Of a stretch of 64,000 nucleotides of DNA, positions 42,433-52,239 are shown one piece after another. Numbering within the stretch: position 1 is the stretch's first letter; each line of letters starts with the position of its first letter. The translations under genes and the position numbers were made by a program. This DNA is from Aliidiomarina indica. Lineage in GTDB: Bacteria; Pseudomonadota; Gammaproteobacteria; Enterobacterales; Alteromonadaceae. Where the stretch lies: NCBI RefSeq assembly GCF_015354615.1, contig NZ_JACAVQ010000001.1, positions 682,001 to 746,000 of the forward strand. The letters are read 5' to 3'. The notes under the pieces were generated by a model. That model saw only the letters and a program-made list of their open reading frames with translations, was not told where the DNA came from and searched no databases.

Positions 42433-43296
42433 TTAGCCAACCAACCAAAGGTAACCAATTAAGAAAACCGGCAACGCCGATGTTAAGGAATCGATACGAT
42501 CTAAAATGCCGCCATGGCCGGGCAAAATTGACCCGCTGTCTTTTACACCCGCGCAGCGCTTAAACATACTCTCATTGAGATCGCCAAACACCGAGACCAA
42601 TACGGTTATCAAGCCCACTAAAAAATAGCCAAAGAGTAAATCAGCTTCGATGGGGAGGGCCCAAGCGACCGTGCCCATCACTACCAAAGCGAGCGCCACA
42701 CCACCATATAAACCTTCTAGGGTCTTACCTGGGCTCACATGGGGCATTAATTTGCGTTTTCCGAACTTCTTGCCGGTAAAATAGGCGCCAATATCGGCGG
42801 CCCACACCAAACCGAGTACGAACAATAAGGTCCAGGCGCCAAACAATGGATTTGTCTCAAAGTGCAATGAGCGAACGGCCAATGCCGCTGTCCATGTAGG
42901 AACGAGAATAAGAAAGCCAAAAATACCAACAAAAATGCGGCTACGAACCCACAGGCGTTGGCTTCGTGGGAAGTTACATACCAGTAAAGTGGCTAGAATC
43001 CACCATAGTGCGCCGATTAAACTAATATAAAACAGAACCGAATGAATCTGACCTTGGATCCAGAGGGTGTCAAAATCAAGAAACCAAAACAGGCCACCGA
43101 TAGCAATGCCCACCAGCACGACATAAGCGAGGCGGCCCCACAAATGACACACTTTCATTAACGGAGACCATTCCCAAGCGGCCAGTAACAACACCAGCAT
43201 AACCGCCAATGCAAACCATTCTAACGGAAGGGCAAATATAATCCCAAAAGCCACAGGCAATAAAACAATGGCGGTACCAATTCGTTGTTTCAGCAA
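42433..43296 (-). CDS. cdsA: Phosphatidate cytidylyltransferase
   Basis: CdsA makes CDP-diacylglycerol, the precursor of all phospholipids. The 287-residue integral membrane protein has about eight hydrophobic segments and the C-terminal family signature SVFGDLNESMFKRCAGVKDS plus GHGGILDRIDSL (near residues 228-260). It abuts dxr (stop next to the dxr start) and follows uppS, as in E. coli. Confidence 0.97.
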   Translation of the reverse strand: MLKQRIGTAIVLLPVAFGIIFALPLEWFALAVMLVLLLAAWEWSPLMKVCHLWGRLAYVVLVGIAIGGLFWFLDFDTLWIQGQIHSVLFYISLIGALWWILATLLVCNFPRSQRLWVRSRIFVGIFGFLILVPTWTAALAVRSLHFETNPLFGAWTLLFVLGLVWAADIGAYFTGKKFGKRKLMPHVSPGKTLEGLYGGVALALVVMGTVAWALPIEADLLFGYFLVGLITVLVSVFGDLNESMFKRCAGVKDSGSILPGHGGILDRIDSLTSALPVFLIGYLWLVG

Positions 43297-43298
43297 AA

Positions 43299-44075
43299 TT
43301 AATCCTCTTGCAAAGCACCTGCACCAGCTAATTGTTGTATTTGTGCGCTAGTGAGGCCAAATCTACGTTCCCGACGGACAAAAGAGTCGACTGCTTCGGC
43401 AAACGTCATTTCATCAAAGTCTGGCCAGAGTACATCAGTAAAATATAATTCTGCATAGGCTAATTGCCATAACAAAAAGTTACTGATGCGGATTTCCCCC
43501 CCAGTCCGAATCAATAGATCCGGTTCAGGTCCTGAGGCCAAACTCAGATGTTCCGAAATCATTGTTTCGGTAATATCACTTGCTGCGATGCGCCCTTGGG
43601 CTACCTCTTCCGCAAGTTGCTGGGTCGCTTGAGTAATATCCCAGCGCCCGCCATAATTTGCAGCGATATTCAGTGTCAGCGCACTGTTATGGGCCGTTGC
43701 TGCTTCTGCTTCCTTAATCCGCTTTTGTAAACGACTATTAAAACGCGTTACATCTCCGATGACCCGCAAGCGGATATCATGGGCAGCGAGTTCAGCAACC
43801 TCACGCTTAAGCACCCCCATGAACAATTCCATGAGAAGATTCACTTCTTGCGCTGGGCGATTCCAATTTTCACTGCTAAATGCAAATAATGTAAGTGCTT
43901 CAATACCGTTGCGTCGAGCAAAAGTAATCGCACGGCGCACTGATTCAGCGCCGGCTCGGTGCCCATGTGTACGTCGTTTCCCCTGTTTTTCTGCCCAGCG
44001 TCCATTACCATCCATAATAATAGCCACGTGGCGTGGGAGACGAATCGCTAACTGTTCTGTTTCAATCCCTGTCAT
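43299..44075 (-). CDS. uppS: Undecaprenyl diphosphate synthase
   Basis: UppS condenses eight isopentenyl diphosphates with farnesyl diphosphate to give the C55 carrier for peptidoglycan and O-antigen. The 258-residue cis-prenyltransferase has [18 protein letters not shown] (about residues 16-33) with the catalytic Asp, [13 protein letters not shown], and the C-terminal [20 protein letters not shown]. It sits upstream of cdsA, so lipid-carrier and phospholipid precursors are made from one cluster. Confidence 0.97.
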   Translation of the reverse strand: MTGIETEQLAIRLPRHVAIIMDGNGRWAEKQGKRRTHGHRAGAESVRRAITFARRNGIEALTLFAFSSENWNRPAQEVNLLMELFMGVLKREVAELAAHDIRLRVIGDVTRFNSRLQKRIKEAEAATAHNSALTLNIAANYGGRWDITQATQQLAEEVAQGRIAASDITETMISEHLSLASGPEPDLLIRTGGEIRISNFLLWQLAYAELYFTDVLWPDFDEMTFAEAVDSFVRRERRFGLTSAQIQQLAGAGALQED

Positions 44076-44086
44076 GCTACATCCAC

Positions 44087-44125
44087 AAAAAATAAACGCC
44101 GCGCAAGTATACCCGACACGGCGTT
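44087..44125 (-). terminator. Candidate intrinsic terminator between frr and uppS
   Basis: On the minus strand the sequence AACGCCG is followed by an 17-base spacer, CGGCGTT and then TATTTTTTG. The GC-rich stem and T-rich tail resemble an intrinsic terminator, so frr transcription may end or be reduced before uppS. Confidence 0.65.
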
Positions 44126-44154
44126 GTCCTCCAACGAGGGAAGTTAATGAGTGA

Positions 44155-44712
44155 TTAAACTTCCATCAACTCGGCTTCTTTCGCAGCCAAAAGCTCATCA
44201 ATTTTCTTTACGGCTTCATCTGTAATTTTCTGGATACTGTCTTGCGCGCGACGATCGTCGTCTTCGGTAATCTCTTTGTCTTTCAACAGCTCTTTGATAT
44301 CACTGTTGGCATCACGACGAATATTGCGCACCGCTACACGGCCCTGCTCTGCTTCCGCACGTACAACTTTCACTAAGTCCCGGCGCCGTTCTTCTGTGAG
44401 TGCCGGTAACGGAACTCGGATAACATTTCCTGCAGCCGCTGGATTCAGTCCTAAATCAGAGGTGAGAATCGCTTTCTCAACAGCACCTGAAGAACTCTTA
44501 TCAAATACCATGATACTCAGCGTGCGAGAATCTTCCACGGTAATGTTAGCCAACTGCTTCAGTGGCGTATCCGTTCCATAATAAGGAACCATCACACCAT
44601 CTAATAAACTTGGGTGCGCGCGTCCTGTGCGAATTTTTGACATCTGTGTGGCAAGCGCTTCAACACTCTTCTTCATGCGGTCTTTCGCATCAGCGATAAT
44701 CTCGTCGATCAC
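44155..44712 (-). CDS. frr: Ribosome recycling factor
   Basis: RRF splits post-termination ribosomes together with EF-G. The 185-residue length is standard. Motifs include [21 protein letters not shown] (about residues 27-47) and the C-terminal helix [24 protein letters not shown] region. It follows pyrH by 20 bp in the conserved rpsB-tsf-pyrH-frr order. Confidence 0.98.
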   Translation of the reverse strand: MIDEIIADAKDRMKKSVEALATQMSKIRTGRAHPSLLDGVMVPYYGTDTPLKQLANITVEDSRTLSIMVFDKSSSGAVEKAILTSDLGLNPAAAGNVIRVPLPALTEERRRDLVKVVRAEAEQGRVAVRNIRRDANSDIKELLKDKEITEDDDRRAQDSIQKITDEAVKKIDELLAAKEAELMEV

Positions 44713-44732
44713 TGTGAGTTCCTCTTTCTTAT

Positions 44733-45476
44733 TTATTCAGTGGTGTTATTCACATGGGTGATCAGTGTACCTTCATCTTCACCCATAATCACGGCTTTCA
44801 GTGCACCTGGCTTATTCATATTAAACACGCGAATCGGTAACGAATGATCACGCGCCAGGGTAAAGGCAGCTAAATCCATGACTTTTAGTTCATTTTTTAG
44901 CACATCATCGTAATCTAACAGATCATATTTAGTTGCTTCAGGATTTTTTACCGGATCGGCACTATAAACCCCATCAACTTTAGTGGCTTTTAACACCACA
45001 TCGGCTTCAATTTCAATACCGCGCAAGCATGCGGCCGAATCAGTGGTAAAGAACGGGTTACCCGTCCCTGCGGAAAAGATGACTACACGGCCCGATTTTA
45101 ATAAGCTAATCGCCTCAGCCCAGTTGTAGCTATCACATACGCCAGCTAGCTCAATTGCTGACATCAAACGCGCATTAACATAAGTGCGGTGCAGAGCATC
45201 ACGCATGGCGAGTCCATTCATGACGGTCGCCAACATGCCCATGTGATCCCCGACCACACGATTCATGCCCGCTTTCGCCAAGCCTTCGCCACGGAATAAG
45301 TTTCCGCCCCCTATGACAATACCAACCTGAATGCCGAGCTCTAAAATTTCTTTGATTTCCTGCGCCATGCGGTCTAGTACTTTGGCATCAATGCCAAAGG
45401 GCTCATCTCCCATGAGCGCTTCACCGCTGAGCTTAAGTAAAATGCGTCGATAACTTGGTTTCGGATTTGTACTCAT
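44733..45476 (-). CDS. pyrH: Uridylate kinase
   Basis: PyrH phosphorylates UMP to UDP. The 247-residue amino-acid-kinase-fold protein has [14 protein letters not shown] (residues 11-24), [12 protein letters not shown] near 53-64, [16 protein letters not shown] near 135-150 and [11 protein letters not shown]. It follows tsf after a terminator-like hairpin and precedes frr. Confidence 0.98.
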   Translation of the reverse strand: MSTNPKPSYRRILLKLSGEALMGDEPFGIDAKVLDRMAQEIKEILELGIQVGIVIGGGNLFRGEGLAKAGMNRVVGDHMGMLATVMNGLAMRDALHRTYVNARLMSAIELAGVCDSYNWAEAISLLKSGRVVIFSAGTGNPFFTTDSAACLRGIEIEADVVLKATKVDGVYSADPVKNPEATKYDLLDYDDVLKNELKVMDLAAFTLARDHSLPIRVFNMNKPGALKAVIMGEDEGTLITHVNNTTE

Positions 45477-45501
45477 TTCTCTGGCTTCCCGTTTTCAGGT
45501 C

Positions 45502-45540
45502 AAAAAAAACCGCGCCTGCTGTACCAGCAAAGCGCGGTCT
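45502..45540 (-). terminator. Intrinsic terminator after tsf
   Basis: On the minus strand ACCGCGC pairs with GCGCGGT around an inner CTGGTACAG-type hairpin and is followed by TTTTTTTT. It lies in the 108-bp gap between tsf and pyrH and should end or attenuate the rpsB-tsf transcript. Confidence 0.85.
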
Positions 45541-45584
45541 CGATTTAGGTCGTTCTCGTTGTAGGCGTAAAGGCCACAGTAAAA

Positions 45585-46463
45585 TTAACCTTTTTTCGCC
45601 GCAGCAACCTGAGCTTGAACTTCCGCTGCAAAATCTTCAGATTTCTTCTCGATACCTTCACCCACTTCAAAGCGAACGAAAGTAACTACGTCAGCACCGG
45701 CTTCTTTTAGAAGCTCGCCCACTGATTTAGAAGGATCTTTAACGAACGGCTGACCGGTCAAGCTGATTTCGCCGGTGAATTTCTTCATACGGCCTTCAAC
45801 CATCTTCTCAGCGATCTCTTTTGGCTTACCTGATTGCATGGCGATGTCGATTTGAATATCACGCTCTTTTGCAATCACGTCAGCTGCAACGTCTTCTGGC
45901 TTCACGAATTGAGGGTTGCTTGCCGCAACGTGCATTGCGATATCTTTACCTAATTCTTCGTTACCGCCACTCAACAATACCAATACACCGATACGGCCGC
46001 TGTGAACGTAAGAAGCTGCTACATCGCCGCCTTCGATGGTCATAACACGGCGTACGGCCATGTTCTCACCAATCTTAGCAACCAGCGTAGAACGCACTTC
46101 TTCAACTGTACCACCATCGATCTGGGTGTTGTTTAGTTTCTCAACGTCAGTTTCTTTGTTGGCAAAAGCTGCATTAACAATTTTCTCACCCATTGCTAAG
46201 AAGCTAGCATCACGAGCAACGAAATCGGTTTCACAGTTCAATTCAACCAAAGTACCTACATTGCCTTCAGTTTTTACTAAAATCACGCCTTCAGCAGCGA
46301 TACGACCAGCTTTTTTAGCTGCTTTCGCTTGTCCACTCTTACGCATGTTTTCAATCGCAAGCTCGATATCGCCATTCGCTTCTTCGAGTGCTTTTTTACA
46401 ATCCATCATGCCTGCGCCAGTACGCTCACGCAGTTCTTTAACCATTGCGGCTGTAATTGCCAT
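45585..46463 (-). CDS. tsf: Elongation factor Ts
   Basis: EF-Ts exchanges GDP for GTP on EF-Tu. The 292-residue protein has the N-terminal UBA-like domain ([22 protein letters not shown]), the [16 protein letters not shown] core motif (near residues 73-88) and two dimerisation subdomains. It follows rpsB, the conserved pair. Confidence 0.98.
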   Translation of the reverse strand: MAITAAMVKELRERTGAGMMDCKKALEEANGDIELAIENMRKSGQAKAAKKAGRIAAEGVILVKTEGNVGTLVELNCETDFVARDASFLAMGEKIVNAAFANKETDVEKLNNTQIDGGTVEEVRSTLVAKIGENMAVRRVMTIEGGDVAASYVHSGRIGVLVLLSGGNEELGKDIAMHVAASNPQFVKPEDVAADVIAKERDIQIDIAMQSGKPKEIAEKMVEGRMKKFTGEISLTGQPFVKDPSKSVGELLKEAGADVVTFVRFEVGEGIEKKSEDFAAEVQAQVAAAKKG

Positions 46464-46528
46464 GATTCGATCCTCTGTATTCAGGAGTCATGTCTGGCTC
46501 GAGTCAATTCGAGCCCCGCGAAATACTT

Positions 46529-46557
46529 AAAAAAACGGCCTTTTTCAGGCCGTTTTT
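46529..46557 (-). terminator. Hairpin with T-tract between rpsB and tsf
   Basis: AAAACGGCCTGAAAAAGGCCGTTTT with a T-rich tail on the minus strand is a near-perfect terminator hairpin 4 bp after the rpsB stop. The stem is symmetrical, so it could work on both strands. It probably attenuates transcription and lowers tsf relative to rpsB. Confidence 0.85.
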
Positions 46558-46560
46558 AAC

Positions 46561-47310
46561 TTACTCGGCGTCGCTTGCTTCTTCAGCAGCTTCAACGAAA
46601 TCATCAGCTGGGCTCACTTCAGCACCACCTTTTTGACGACCTTCGTTAATTGCAGTCGCAGCAGCAGATAAGTACAGCTGGATTGCACGGATTGCATCGT
46701 CGTTACCTGGTACGATGTAATCAACACCGTCAGGTGAAGAGTTCGTATCAACAACCGCAACCACTGGAATACCCAGGTTGTTTGCTTCTTTAATTGCAAT
46801 GTGTTCATGATCGGCATCGATCACAAACAATGCGTCAGGCAAACCGCCCATGTTCTTAATACCGCCAAGGCTCTTCTCTAGCTTTTCCATTTCGCGCGAA
46901 TGCATCAGCGCTTCTTTCTTGGTCAGCTTTTCAAAAGTACCATCTTGGCTTTGCGTCTCAAGCTCTTTCAAACGCTTGATTGACTGGCGAACAGTTTTCC
47001 AGTTCGTCAGCATGCCACCTAACCAACGGTGATTTACGTAATACTGATTGCTTGCTTTTGCAGCCAAATCAACCTGCTCAGACGCTGCACGCTTCGTGCC
47101 AACGAACAAAATTTTGCCGCCGTTTGATGCAGTATGCTGTAAGAAATCCAGTGCTTTGTTAAACATAGGCACGGTTTCTTCAAGATTGATGATATGGATT
47201 TTGTTGCGAGCGCCAAAAATGAAAGGCTTCATTTTTGGGTTCCAATAACGGGTTTGGTGACCGAAGTGGACACCAGCTTTAAGCATGTCACGCATTGACA
47301 CGTTTGCCAT
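46561..47310 (-). CDS. rpsB: Small ribosomal subunit protein uS2
   Basis: S2 is part of the 30S subunit, near the mRNA exit side. The 249-residue protein shows the typical start [20 protein letters not shown] (about residues 6-25), [19 protein letters not shown] near 158-176 and the acidic C-terminal tail. A long structured leader upstream suggests S2 feedback control of rpsB-tsf. Confidence 0.98.
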   Translation of the reverse strand: MANVSMRDMLKAGVHFGHQTRYWNPKMKPFIFGARNKIHIINLEETVPMFNKALDFLQHTASNGGKILFVGTKRAASEQVDLAAKASNQYYVNHRWLGGMLTNWKTVRQSIKRLKELETQSQDGTFEKLTKKEALMHSREMEKLEKSLGGIKNMGGLPDALFVIDADHEHIAIKEANNLGIPVVAVVDTNSSPDGVDYIVPGNDDAIRAIQLYLSAAATAINEGRQKGGAEVSPADDFVEAAEEASDAE

Positions 47311-47458
47311 GATAAGTTTCCTTTTTAGGGGTTAGGCCTCCACATATCCCATGTTGCGACCCACTTTCGTAGGCACCCCGCACGCATGTGTCGATATGTG
47401 TGTGTTATTTAAGTAAAAGTTATTTGCCTTGAAACGCTGAACACAGCGACTTCAGGCG
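47311..47458 (-). promoter_or_regulatory. Structured 5' leader of rpsB-tsf (S2 autoregulation/t44-like)
   Basis: The ~150-nt leader folds readily: CACATATC (47400-47393 on the minus strand) is perfectly complementary to GATATGTG (47348-47341), CATGCG can pair with CGC-AA-CATG inside it, and a CCTAC-GAAA-GTGGG hairpin with a GNRA loop sits at the centre. In gammaproteobacteria the rpsB leader binds S2 and represses its own operon, and the Rfam t44 RNA lies at this position. The structure is seen; membership of that family is inference. Confidence 0.6.
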
Positions 47459-47464
47459 GCGCGA

Positions 47465-47494
47465 ATTATGCCACAAATCATAGGCTCGCTGCAA
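47465..47494 (-). promoter_or_regulatory. Candidate rpsB promoter with GC-rich discriminator
   Basis: On the minus strand TTGCAG (47494-47489), an 18-base spacer and CATAAT (47470-47465) are followed immediately by TCGCGCC. A GC-rich discriminator after the -10 box is typical of promoters repressed by ppGpp/DksA, as expected for a ribosomal operon. Confidence 0.55.
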
Positions 47495-47916
47495 GCTGCG
47501 GGAGAGAAAAAGATGATAGGCAAACAACGGGGTGACTCGTTTCGATAAAGTGCGGAGTCTCCCCATTACTTGCGGCTAGAAAGATATCAGGACGTGCAAG
47601 GGATATCCGCCATACGTACCTGCCATACGCTCGTTCCCGACAAGCCTAACAACACATCTTGGCCAATACCCTCCAGCATCGGTGGTTTCCAGAAATGGCG
47701 CAAATTCTCCACCTTCACCGCGAACATATCCGGATACAACAGCCTCGGTCGATATCAAACATTCCTTAGGTAAATTAGCACCAACAACATATCGGAGAAT
47801 GATTATGATATCTCGTGGTTGCGATTAACCAACATGTGTAAGATCAATACGATACAAGATTTCGTCACTTTCTGATACACTACTCCCGTCAATAGAATCA
47901 ACGCAGTAGGACAGTC
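47495..47916. other. Non-coding gap upstream of rpsB promoter and map
   Basis: This 422-bp divergent gap holds no ORF that I can support. Short frames of about 60 codons exist on both strands but show no recognisable motif or clear ribosome-binding site. It should contain the promoter of map-glnD; I could not identify convincing -35/-10 boxes. Confidence 0.5.
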
Positions 47917-48702
47917 ATGGCCGCGAAAATCAAAACCCCCGAAGAAATCGAGAAAATGCGCATCGCTGGAAAAATGGCAGCAGACGTATTGGAAATGATC
48001 ACGCCGCACGTTCAGGCGGGCATTACCACCGACGAGCTCAATACCATTTGTCATGATTATATTGTGGCTCAGGACGCATACCCTGCTCCGCTTAACTACC
48101 ATGGTTTTCCTAAATCCATCTGCACCTCGGTCAATCATTGTGTGTGTCATGGCATCCCCAATGATAAACCGCTGAAAAACGGAGATATTATCAATATCGA
48201 CGTCACGGTGCGCAAAGACGGATATCACGGCGATACCAGCAAAATGTTCATCGTTGGTGAAGGCTCTATTTTGGCGAATCGGTTAGTTAAGGTAACCCAA
48301 GAAGCGCTTTACCGCGCGATTCAAATGGTTAAGCCCGGCGTGCGTTTAGGGGATATCGGCGCTGAGATTCAAAAGTACGGTGAAAGCTTCGGTTATTCGA
48401 TTGTCCGGGAATTTTGTGGGCATGGAATTGGCGATGAGTTTCATGAAGAACCACAAGTATTGCATTACGGCAAACCGGGTACCGGCGAAACCTTGCAAGC
48501 GGGCATGTGCTTGACCATTGAGCCCATGATTAACGCGGGCAAGCCCCATACTAAGATTCTGGGTGACGGCTGGACGGTACTGACTAAGGATCGCAGTTTA
48601 AGCGCCCAGTGGGAGCATACTCTGCTTGTTACCGACAACGGTGTTGAAGTACTTACGCTACGCTCCGACGAAACCTTGCCGCGAGTGATCTCCCATTCAT
48701 GA
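47917..48702 (+). CDS. map: Type I methionine aminopeptidase
   Basis: Map removes the initiator methionine from nascent proteins. The 261-residue enzyme has all five metal ligands of the pita-bread fold: Asp in INIDVTVRKDGYHGDTSKM (two Asp), His in FCGHGIGDEFHEEP, Glu in LTIEPMINAG and Glu in AQWEHTLLVT. It diverges from rpsB, the conserved arrangement, and its stop overlaps the glnD start by 4 bp. Confidence 0.98.
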   Translation: MAAKIKTPEEIEKMRIAGKMAADVLEMITPHVQAGITTDELNTICHDYIVAQDAYPAPLNYHGFPKSICTSVNHCVCHGIPNDKPLKNGDIINIDVTVRKDGYHGDTSKMFIVGEGSILANRLVKVTQEALYRAIQMVKPGVRLGDIGAEIQKYGESFGYSIVREFCGHGIGDEFHEEPQVLHYGKPGTGETLQAGMCLTIEPMINAGKPHTKILGDGWTVLTKDRSLSAQWEHTLLVTDNGVEVLTLRSDETLPRVISHS

Positions 48703-51302
48703 GTTACGCTGCTGCTTGGCCCGACAGTCTCTCAGATACGGCTGCCTGGCGGCAGCAACTAAAGGCCTTTGATACATGGTCCGCTGAACAATTTGTCAGC
48801 GCCGATATTGAAAGCTTAGTGTCAGCACGTGCCGACTTCATGGACGCCCTTATCAGCAAGCTTTGGCATCTCCTTGAACTCCCTGAGCAAGAGATGGCCT
48901 TGCTTGCTGTGGGCGGTTACGGCCGCGCCGCGCTGCACCCCCACTCCGATATCGACCTTCTATTTCTTGTGGCACGAGCACCTGATGCTGATCACGCCGA
49001 TAAAATCGGTCAGCTAACAACCCTGCTCTGGGATTTGCGTCTGCAAGTAGGGCATGCGGTTCGTACTATCGAGGACTGCATGAACGAAGCGGCAAACGAA
49101 ATTACCGTAGCCACCAGCTTAATTGAAAGCCGTCTTCTGATCGGTGACGCTGAACTAACCAGTGAACTTGAGCAAGAAGTCTTTCATCAGTTTCCATGGA
49201 ACAGCCGAGATTTTTATCAGGCTAAAAAAGATGAGCAAATTGAACGCCACCAGCACTTTCATGGCACCGCCTACAATCTTGAACCCAATATCAAAGCATC
49301 GCCCGGCGGCTTGCGGGATATTCAAACCATAAGCTGGATAGCCAAACAACATTTTAACACGCGCACAGACGAGAGCTTGGTCGAGTTTAACTACATTACG
49401 GCAGATGAGTTTATCGAACTGAAAGAGTGCACGCATTTCCTATGGCGAGTTCGTTTTGCGCTGCATTTAGCCGCCCGCAAGTGCGAAGACCGTCTGCTGT
49501 TTGACTATCAACCGGATGTCGCACAGTTACTTGGTTATGGCCAGGACGGAAAAGTAGCCGTCGAGCGCATGATGAAAGACTACTTCAAAGTTGTATTGCG
49601 CGTGGGCGAGCTTAACCGCATGCTCTTGCAATTCTTTGAGCAGGCTATCCTCGGGCCGATGGAGCTCATTGAGCCGCAACCGCTAGATGCGGATTTTGCC
49701 CTCTCTGGTGTACAAATCATGGCGTTGCATGACAAGGCTTTTAGCACGCCACAGCAAATCATGCAGTTCTTTTGCTACGTGGCCGAATATCCGGTGATTG
49801 AGAGCGTGCATTCCCACACCATCCGCCTATTGCGCAATGCGCGTCGGGATATCACCCAACCTTTGTCGGAAGATGCAGAAGCGCGCGCCCGCTTTCTTAA
49901 GTTAATAAAGCACCCGCGTGGATTCGGATTAGCATTTGAATTAATGCACCGTTACGGGGTTATGGCGCGCTACCTGCCTGCTTGGGATCATATTGTTGGT
50001 CAGATGCAATTCGACTTGTTTCATGCCTATACAGTAGACGAGCACACGTACCGACTGGTTCGTAATCTGTACCGGTTCACACTGCCGGAAACCGCTGAAC
50101 GTTTCCCGTTGTGTGTTGAGTTAGTGGAGCAAATGAAGCACCCGGAATGGTTATTCTTGGCCGGTATTTTTCATGATATTGCTAAAGGACGAGGAGGCGA
50201 TCATTCTGAGCTCGGGGCCGTCGATGCACGAGAATTCGGAGAACAACATGGCCTACCGCAAGAAGGCATTGATCTCATAGCATGGTTGGTGGAAAAGCAC
50301 CTTTTAATGTCAGTCACTGCGCAAAAGCGGGATATTTATGATCCCGATGTGATCGCTCGTTTTGCCGAAGCCTGCCAAACCCGCACGCGACTCGACTACC
50401 TGTATTGCTTGACGGTTGCCGATATTCGCGCCACCAATTCAAATTTATGGAACAACTGGAAGGCCACTCTGTTAGAAGAGCTCTATCGCGCCACTTGCGA
50501 TGTGTTGGAAAAGACAGATCGGAAAACCATTGATGTGCGCGAGCGCATGCTCGAAAATCGCCAAAATGCGATGGCTCTTTTGTTAAGTGCGGGCTTCCAA
50601 GTTGACGACATCAGCCAACTTTGGGGACGTTTCACCGCCGACTATTTTTTCCGCCATACCCCAGAACAAATTGCCTGGCATTCACAGCACATCATGCATG
50701 TTCAGGAGCACCAATTACCGTTGGTACTCATAGGTGACGAAAACAATAATGGCACCACTGAGCTGTTTATTTATCACACGGAAGAGAGCAACCTATTCGC
50801 CAAAGTGGCGGCAGTGCTCGATAATGAACAATTAAGTATCCACGATGCACAAATTTTGAATACCCGCGATGGCTACGTCATGGATACCTTTATTGTGCTG
50901 CAACGGGACGGCCGTCCCCTTGCCGATGTGCAACGTATCGAAGAGGTTCATCAGCACCTGCACGATGTACTGCGCAAGCGCAAAGAAGTTCCCAAGGGCT
51001 ATCGACCATTATCGCGGCGCATGCGCAATTTTCAGGTACCGACGAAAGTGAAATTTATCAACCTGAAGAATCAACGGCGTACTACATTTGAATTGATTGC
51101 ATTAGATCGCCCCGGCTTAATTGCGCGTCTCGCGCATGTCTTACAACGGTTAGATATCAACTTGATGGCGGCGAAAATCACGACTGTCGGCGAGCAGGCA
51201 GAAGATCTATTTATTGTTGCGTCGAATCAACAGGAAGCCCTGACGGAAAGCGAGCGTGACGTTCTGAAAAAAGCTATTATAGACGCCCTCGATGTCGAAT
51301 AA
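48699..51302 (+). CDS. glnD: Bifunctional uridylyltransferase/uridylyl-removing enzyme
   Basis: GlnD senses glutamine and uridylylates or deuridylylates PII proteins, setting nitrogen control. The 867-residue protein has the nucleotidyltransferase motif VGGYGRAALHPHSDIDLLFL (about residues 71-90), an HD domain with LAGIFHDIAKGRGGDHSELG (near 485-505) and two C-terminal ACT domains (from about 690 and 800). It is a little shorter than E. coli GlnD (890). It is coupled to map and precedes dapD. Confidence 0.98.
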   Translation: MSYAAAWPDSLSDTAAWRQQLKAFDTWSAEQFVSADIESLVSARADFMDALISKLWHLLELPEQEMALLAVGGYGRAALHPHSDIDLLFLVARAPDADHADKIGQLTTLLWDLRLQVGHAVRTIEDCMNEAANEITVATSLIESRLLIGDAELTSELEQEVFHQFPWNSRDFYQAKKDEQIERHQHFHGTAYNLEPNIKASPGGLRDIQTISWIAKQHFNTRTDESLVEFNYITADEFIELKECTHFLWRVRFALHLAARKCEDRLLFDYQPDVAQLLGYGQDGKVAVERMMKDYFKVVLRVGELNRMLLQFFEQAILGPMELIEPQPLDADFALSGVQIMALHDKAFSTPQQIMQFFCYVAEYPVIESVHSHTIRLLRNARRDITQPLSEDAEARARFLKLIKHPRGFGLAFELMHRYGVMARYLPAWDHIVGQMQFDLFHAYTVDEHTYRLVRNLYRFTLPETAERFPLCVELVEQMKHPEWLFLAGIFHDIAKGRGGDHSELGAVDAREFGEQHGLPQEGIDLIAWLVEKHLLMSVTAQKRDIYDPDVIARFAEACQTRTRLDYLYCLTVADIRATNSNLWNNWKATLLEELYRATCDVLEKTDRKTIDVRERMLENRQNAMALLLSAGFQVDDISQLWGRFTADYFFRHTPEQIAWHSQHIMHVQEHQLPLVLIGDENNNGTTELFIYHTEESNLFAKVAAVLDNEQLSIHDAQILNTRDGYVMDTFIVLQRDGRPLADVQRIEEVHQHLHDVLRKRKEVPKGYRPLSRRMRNFQVPTKVKFINLKNQRRTTFELIALDRPGLIARLAHVLQRLDINLMAAKITTVGEQAEDLFIVASNQQEALTESERDVLKKAIIDALDVE

Positions 51303-51326
51303 ATTGAAATGAAAGAAGGAATAGCC

Positions 51327-52160
51327 ATGAGTAGTTTGCAGCAAACCATCGAAACCGCTTTTGAAAACCGCAATGAATACAGCCCAAAGCAGGCACCAGA
51401 GCAGGTACGCAACGCCGTTGCTGAAGTATTGGCTGGTCTTGATGCGGGTACCTTGCGCGTGGCTGAAAAAATTGACAATGCTTGGGTTGTCCATGAATGG
51501 GTGAAGAAGGCTGTTCTACTCTCATTCCGTCTCAATGATAATGTCATGATGGACGGTGCCGAAACCAAATTCTTTGACAAAGTTCCAAGCAAGTACGCAA
51601 ATTACACCGAAGCCCAGTTTATCGCGGATGGCGTGCGTATCGTGCCTCCTGCCATGGTTCGTCGCGGCGCCTTCGTTGGTAAAAATGTGGTGGTCATGCC
51701 CTCTTACGTCAACATTGGTGCGTATGTGGATAGCGGCAGTATGGTCGATACTTGGGCAACGGTCGGCTCATGCGCACAAATTGGTAAAAACGTGCATTTA
51801 AGCGGCGGTGTTGGCATCGGTGGCGTACTTGAACCCCTGCAGGCTAACCCAACGATTATCGAAGATAACTGCTTTATCGGCGCGCGTTCAGAAGTTGTGG
51901 AAGGAGTTATTGTCGAAGAAGGCTCGGTTATTTCGATGGGCGTTTATATCGGCCAAAGCACTCGCATTTATGACCGTGAAACCGGGGAAATCCATTATGG
52001 TCGCGTGCCTGCAGGTTCCGTTGTTGTATCTGGCTCACTTCCTGCAAAAGATGGCAGTCATTCTCTCTATGCAGCAGTTATCGTTAAAAAAGTTGACGCC
52101 AAAACCCGTGCAAAAGTAGGCATTAATGAGTTGCTGCGAGGCGCTACTGAATCTGCGTAA
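51327..52160 (+). CDS. dapD: 2,3,4,5-tetrahydropyridine-2,6-dicarboxylate N-succinyltransferase
   Basis: DapD succinylates tetrahydrodipicolinate in the lysine/diaminopimelate pathway. The 277-residue protein has the helical N-terminal domain and a hexapeptide-repeat left-handed helix (for example [18 protein letters not shown] and [15 protein letters not shown]). The ATG at 51327 (MSSLQQTIE) follows AAGGAA at a good distance; an ATG at 51309 would add six residues. It lies after glnD and shares the pathway with riboswitch-controlled lysC at 55-57 kb. Confidence 0.97.
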   Translation: MSSLQQTIETAFENRNEYSPKQAPEQVRNAVAEVLAGLDAGTLRVAEKIDNAWVVHEWVKKAVLLSFRLNDNVMMDGAETKFFDKVPSKYANYTEAQFIADGVRIVPPAMVRRGAFVGKNVVVMPSYVNIGAYVDSGSMVDTWATVGSCAQIGKNVHLSGGVGIGGVLEPLQANPTIIEDNCFIGARSEVVEGVIVEEGSVISMGVYIGQSTRIYDRETGEIHYGRVPAGSVVVSGSLPAKDGSHSLYAAVIVKKVDAKTRAKVGINELLRGATESA

Positions 52161-52178
52161 CTCGTCTAAATCGCACAT

Positions 52179-52220
52179 AAAAAACAGCCAAGGTGGTGCC
52201 AAACCCTTGGCTGTTTTTTT
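52179..52220. terminator. Bidirectional terminator between dapD and truC
   Basis: AACAGCCAAGG and CCTTGGCTGTT form an 11-bp perfect stem flanked by A-tract and T-tract, so it should terminate the convergent map-glnD-dapD and yqcC-truC transcripts from both sides. Confidence 0.93.
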
Positions 52221-52239
52221 ATACGGTGCTGGAAAAGAG

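Noticed and set aside
46036-46530. 164-codon plus-strand frame over tsf
   Set aside because: Antisense to tsf and rich in Ser/Ala as expected from the reverse complement of its codons.
47570-47773. Short frames on both strands in the rpsB-map gap (up to 67 codons)
   Set aside because: No ribosome-binding site, motif or known homologue; treated as noise in a regulatory gap.
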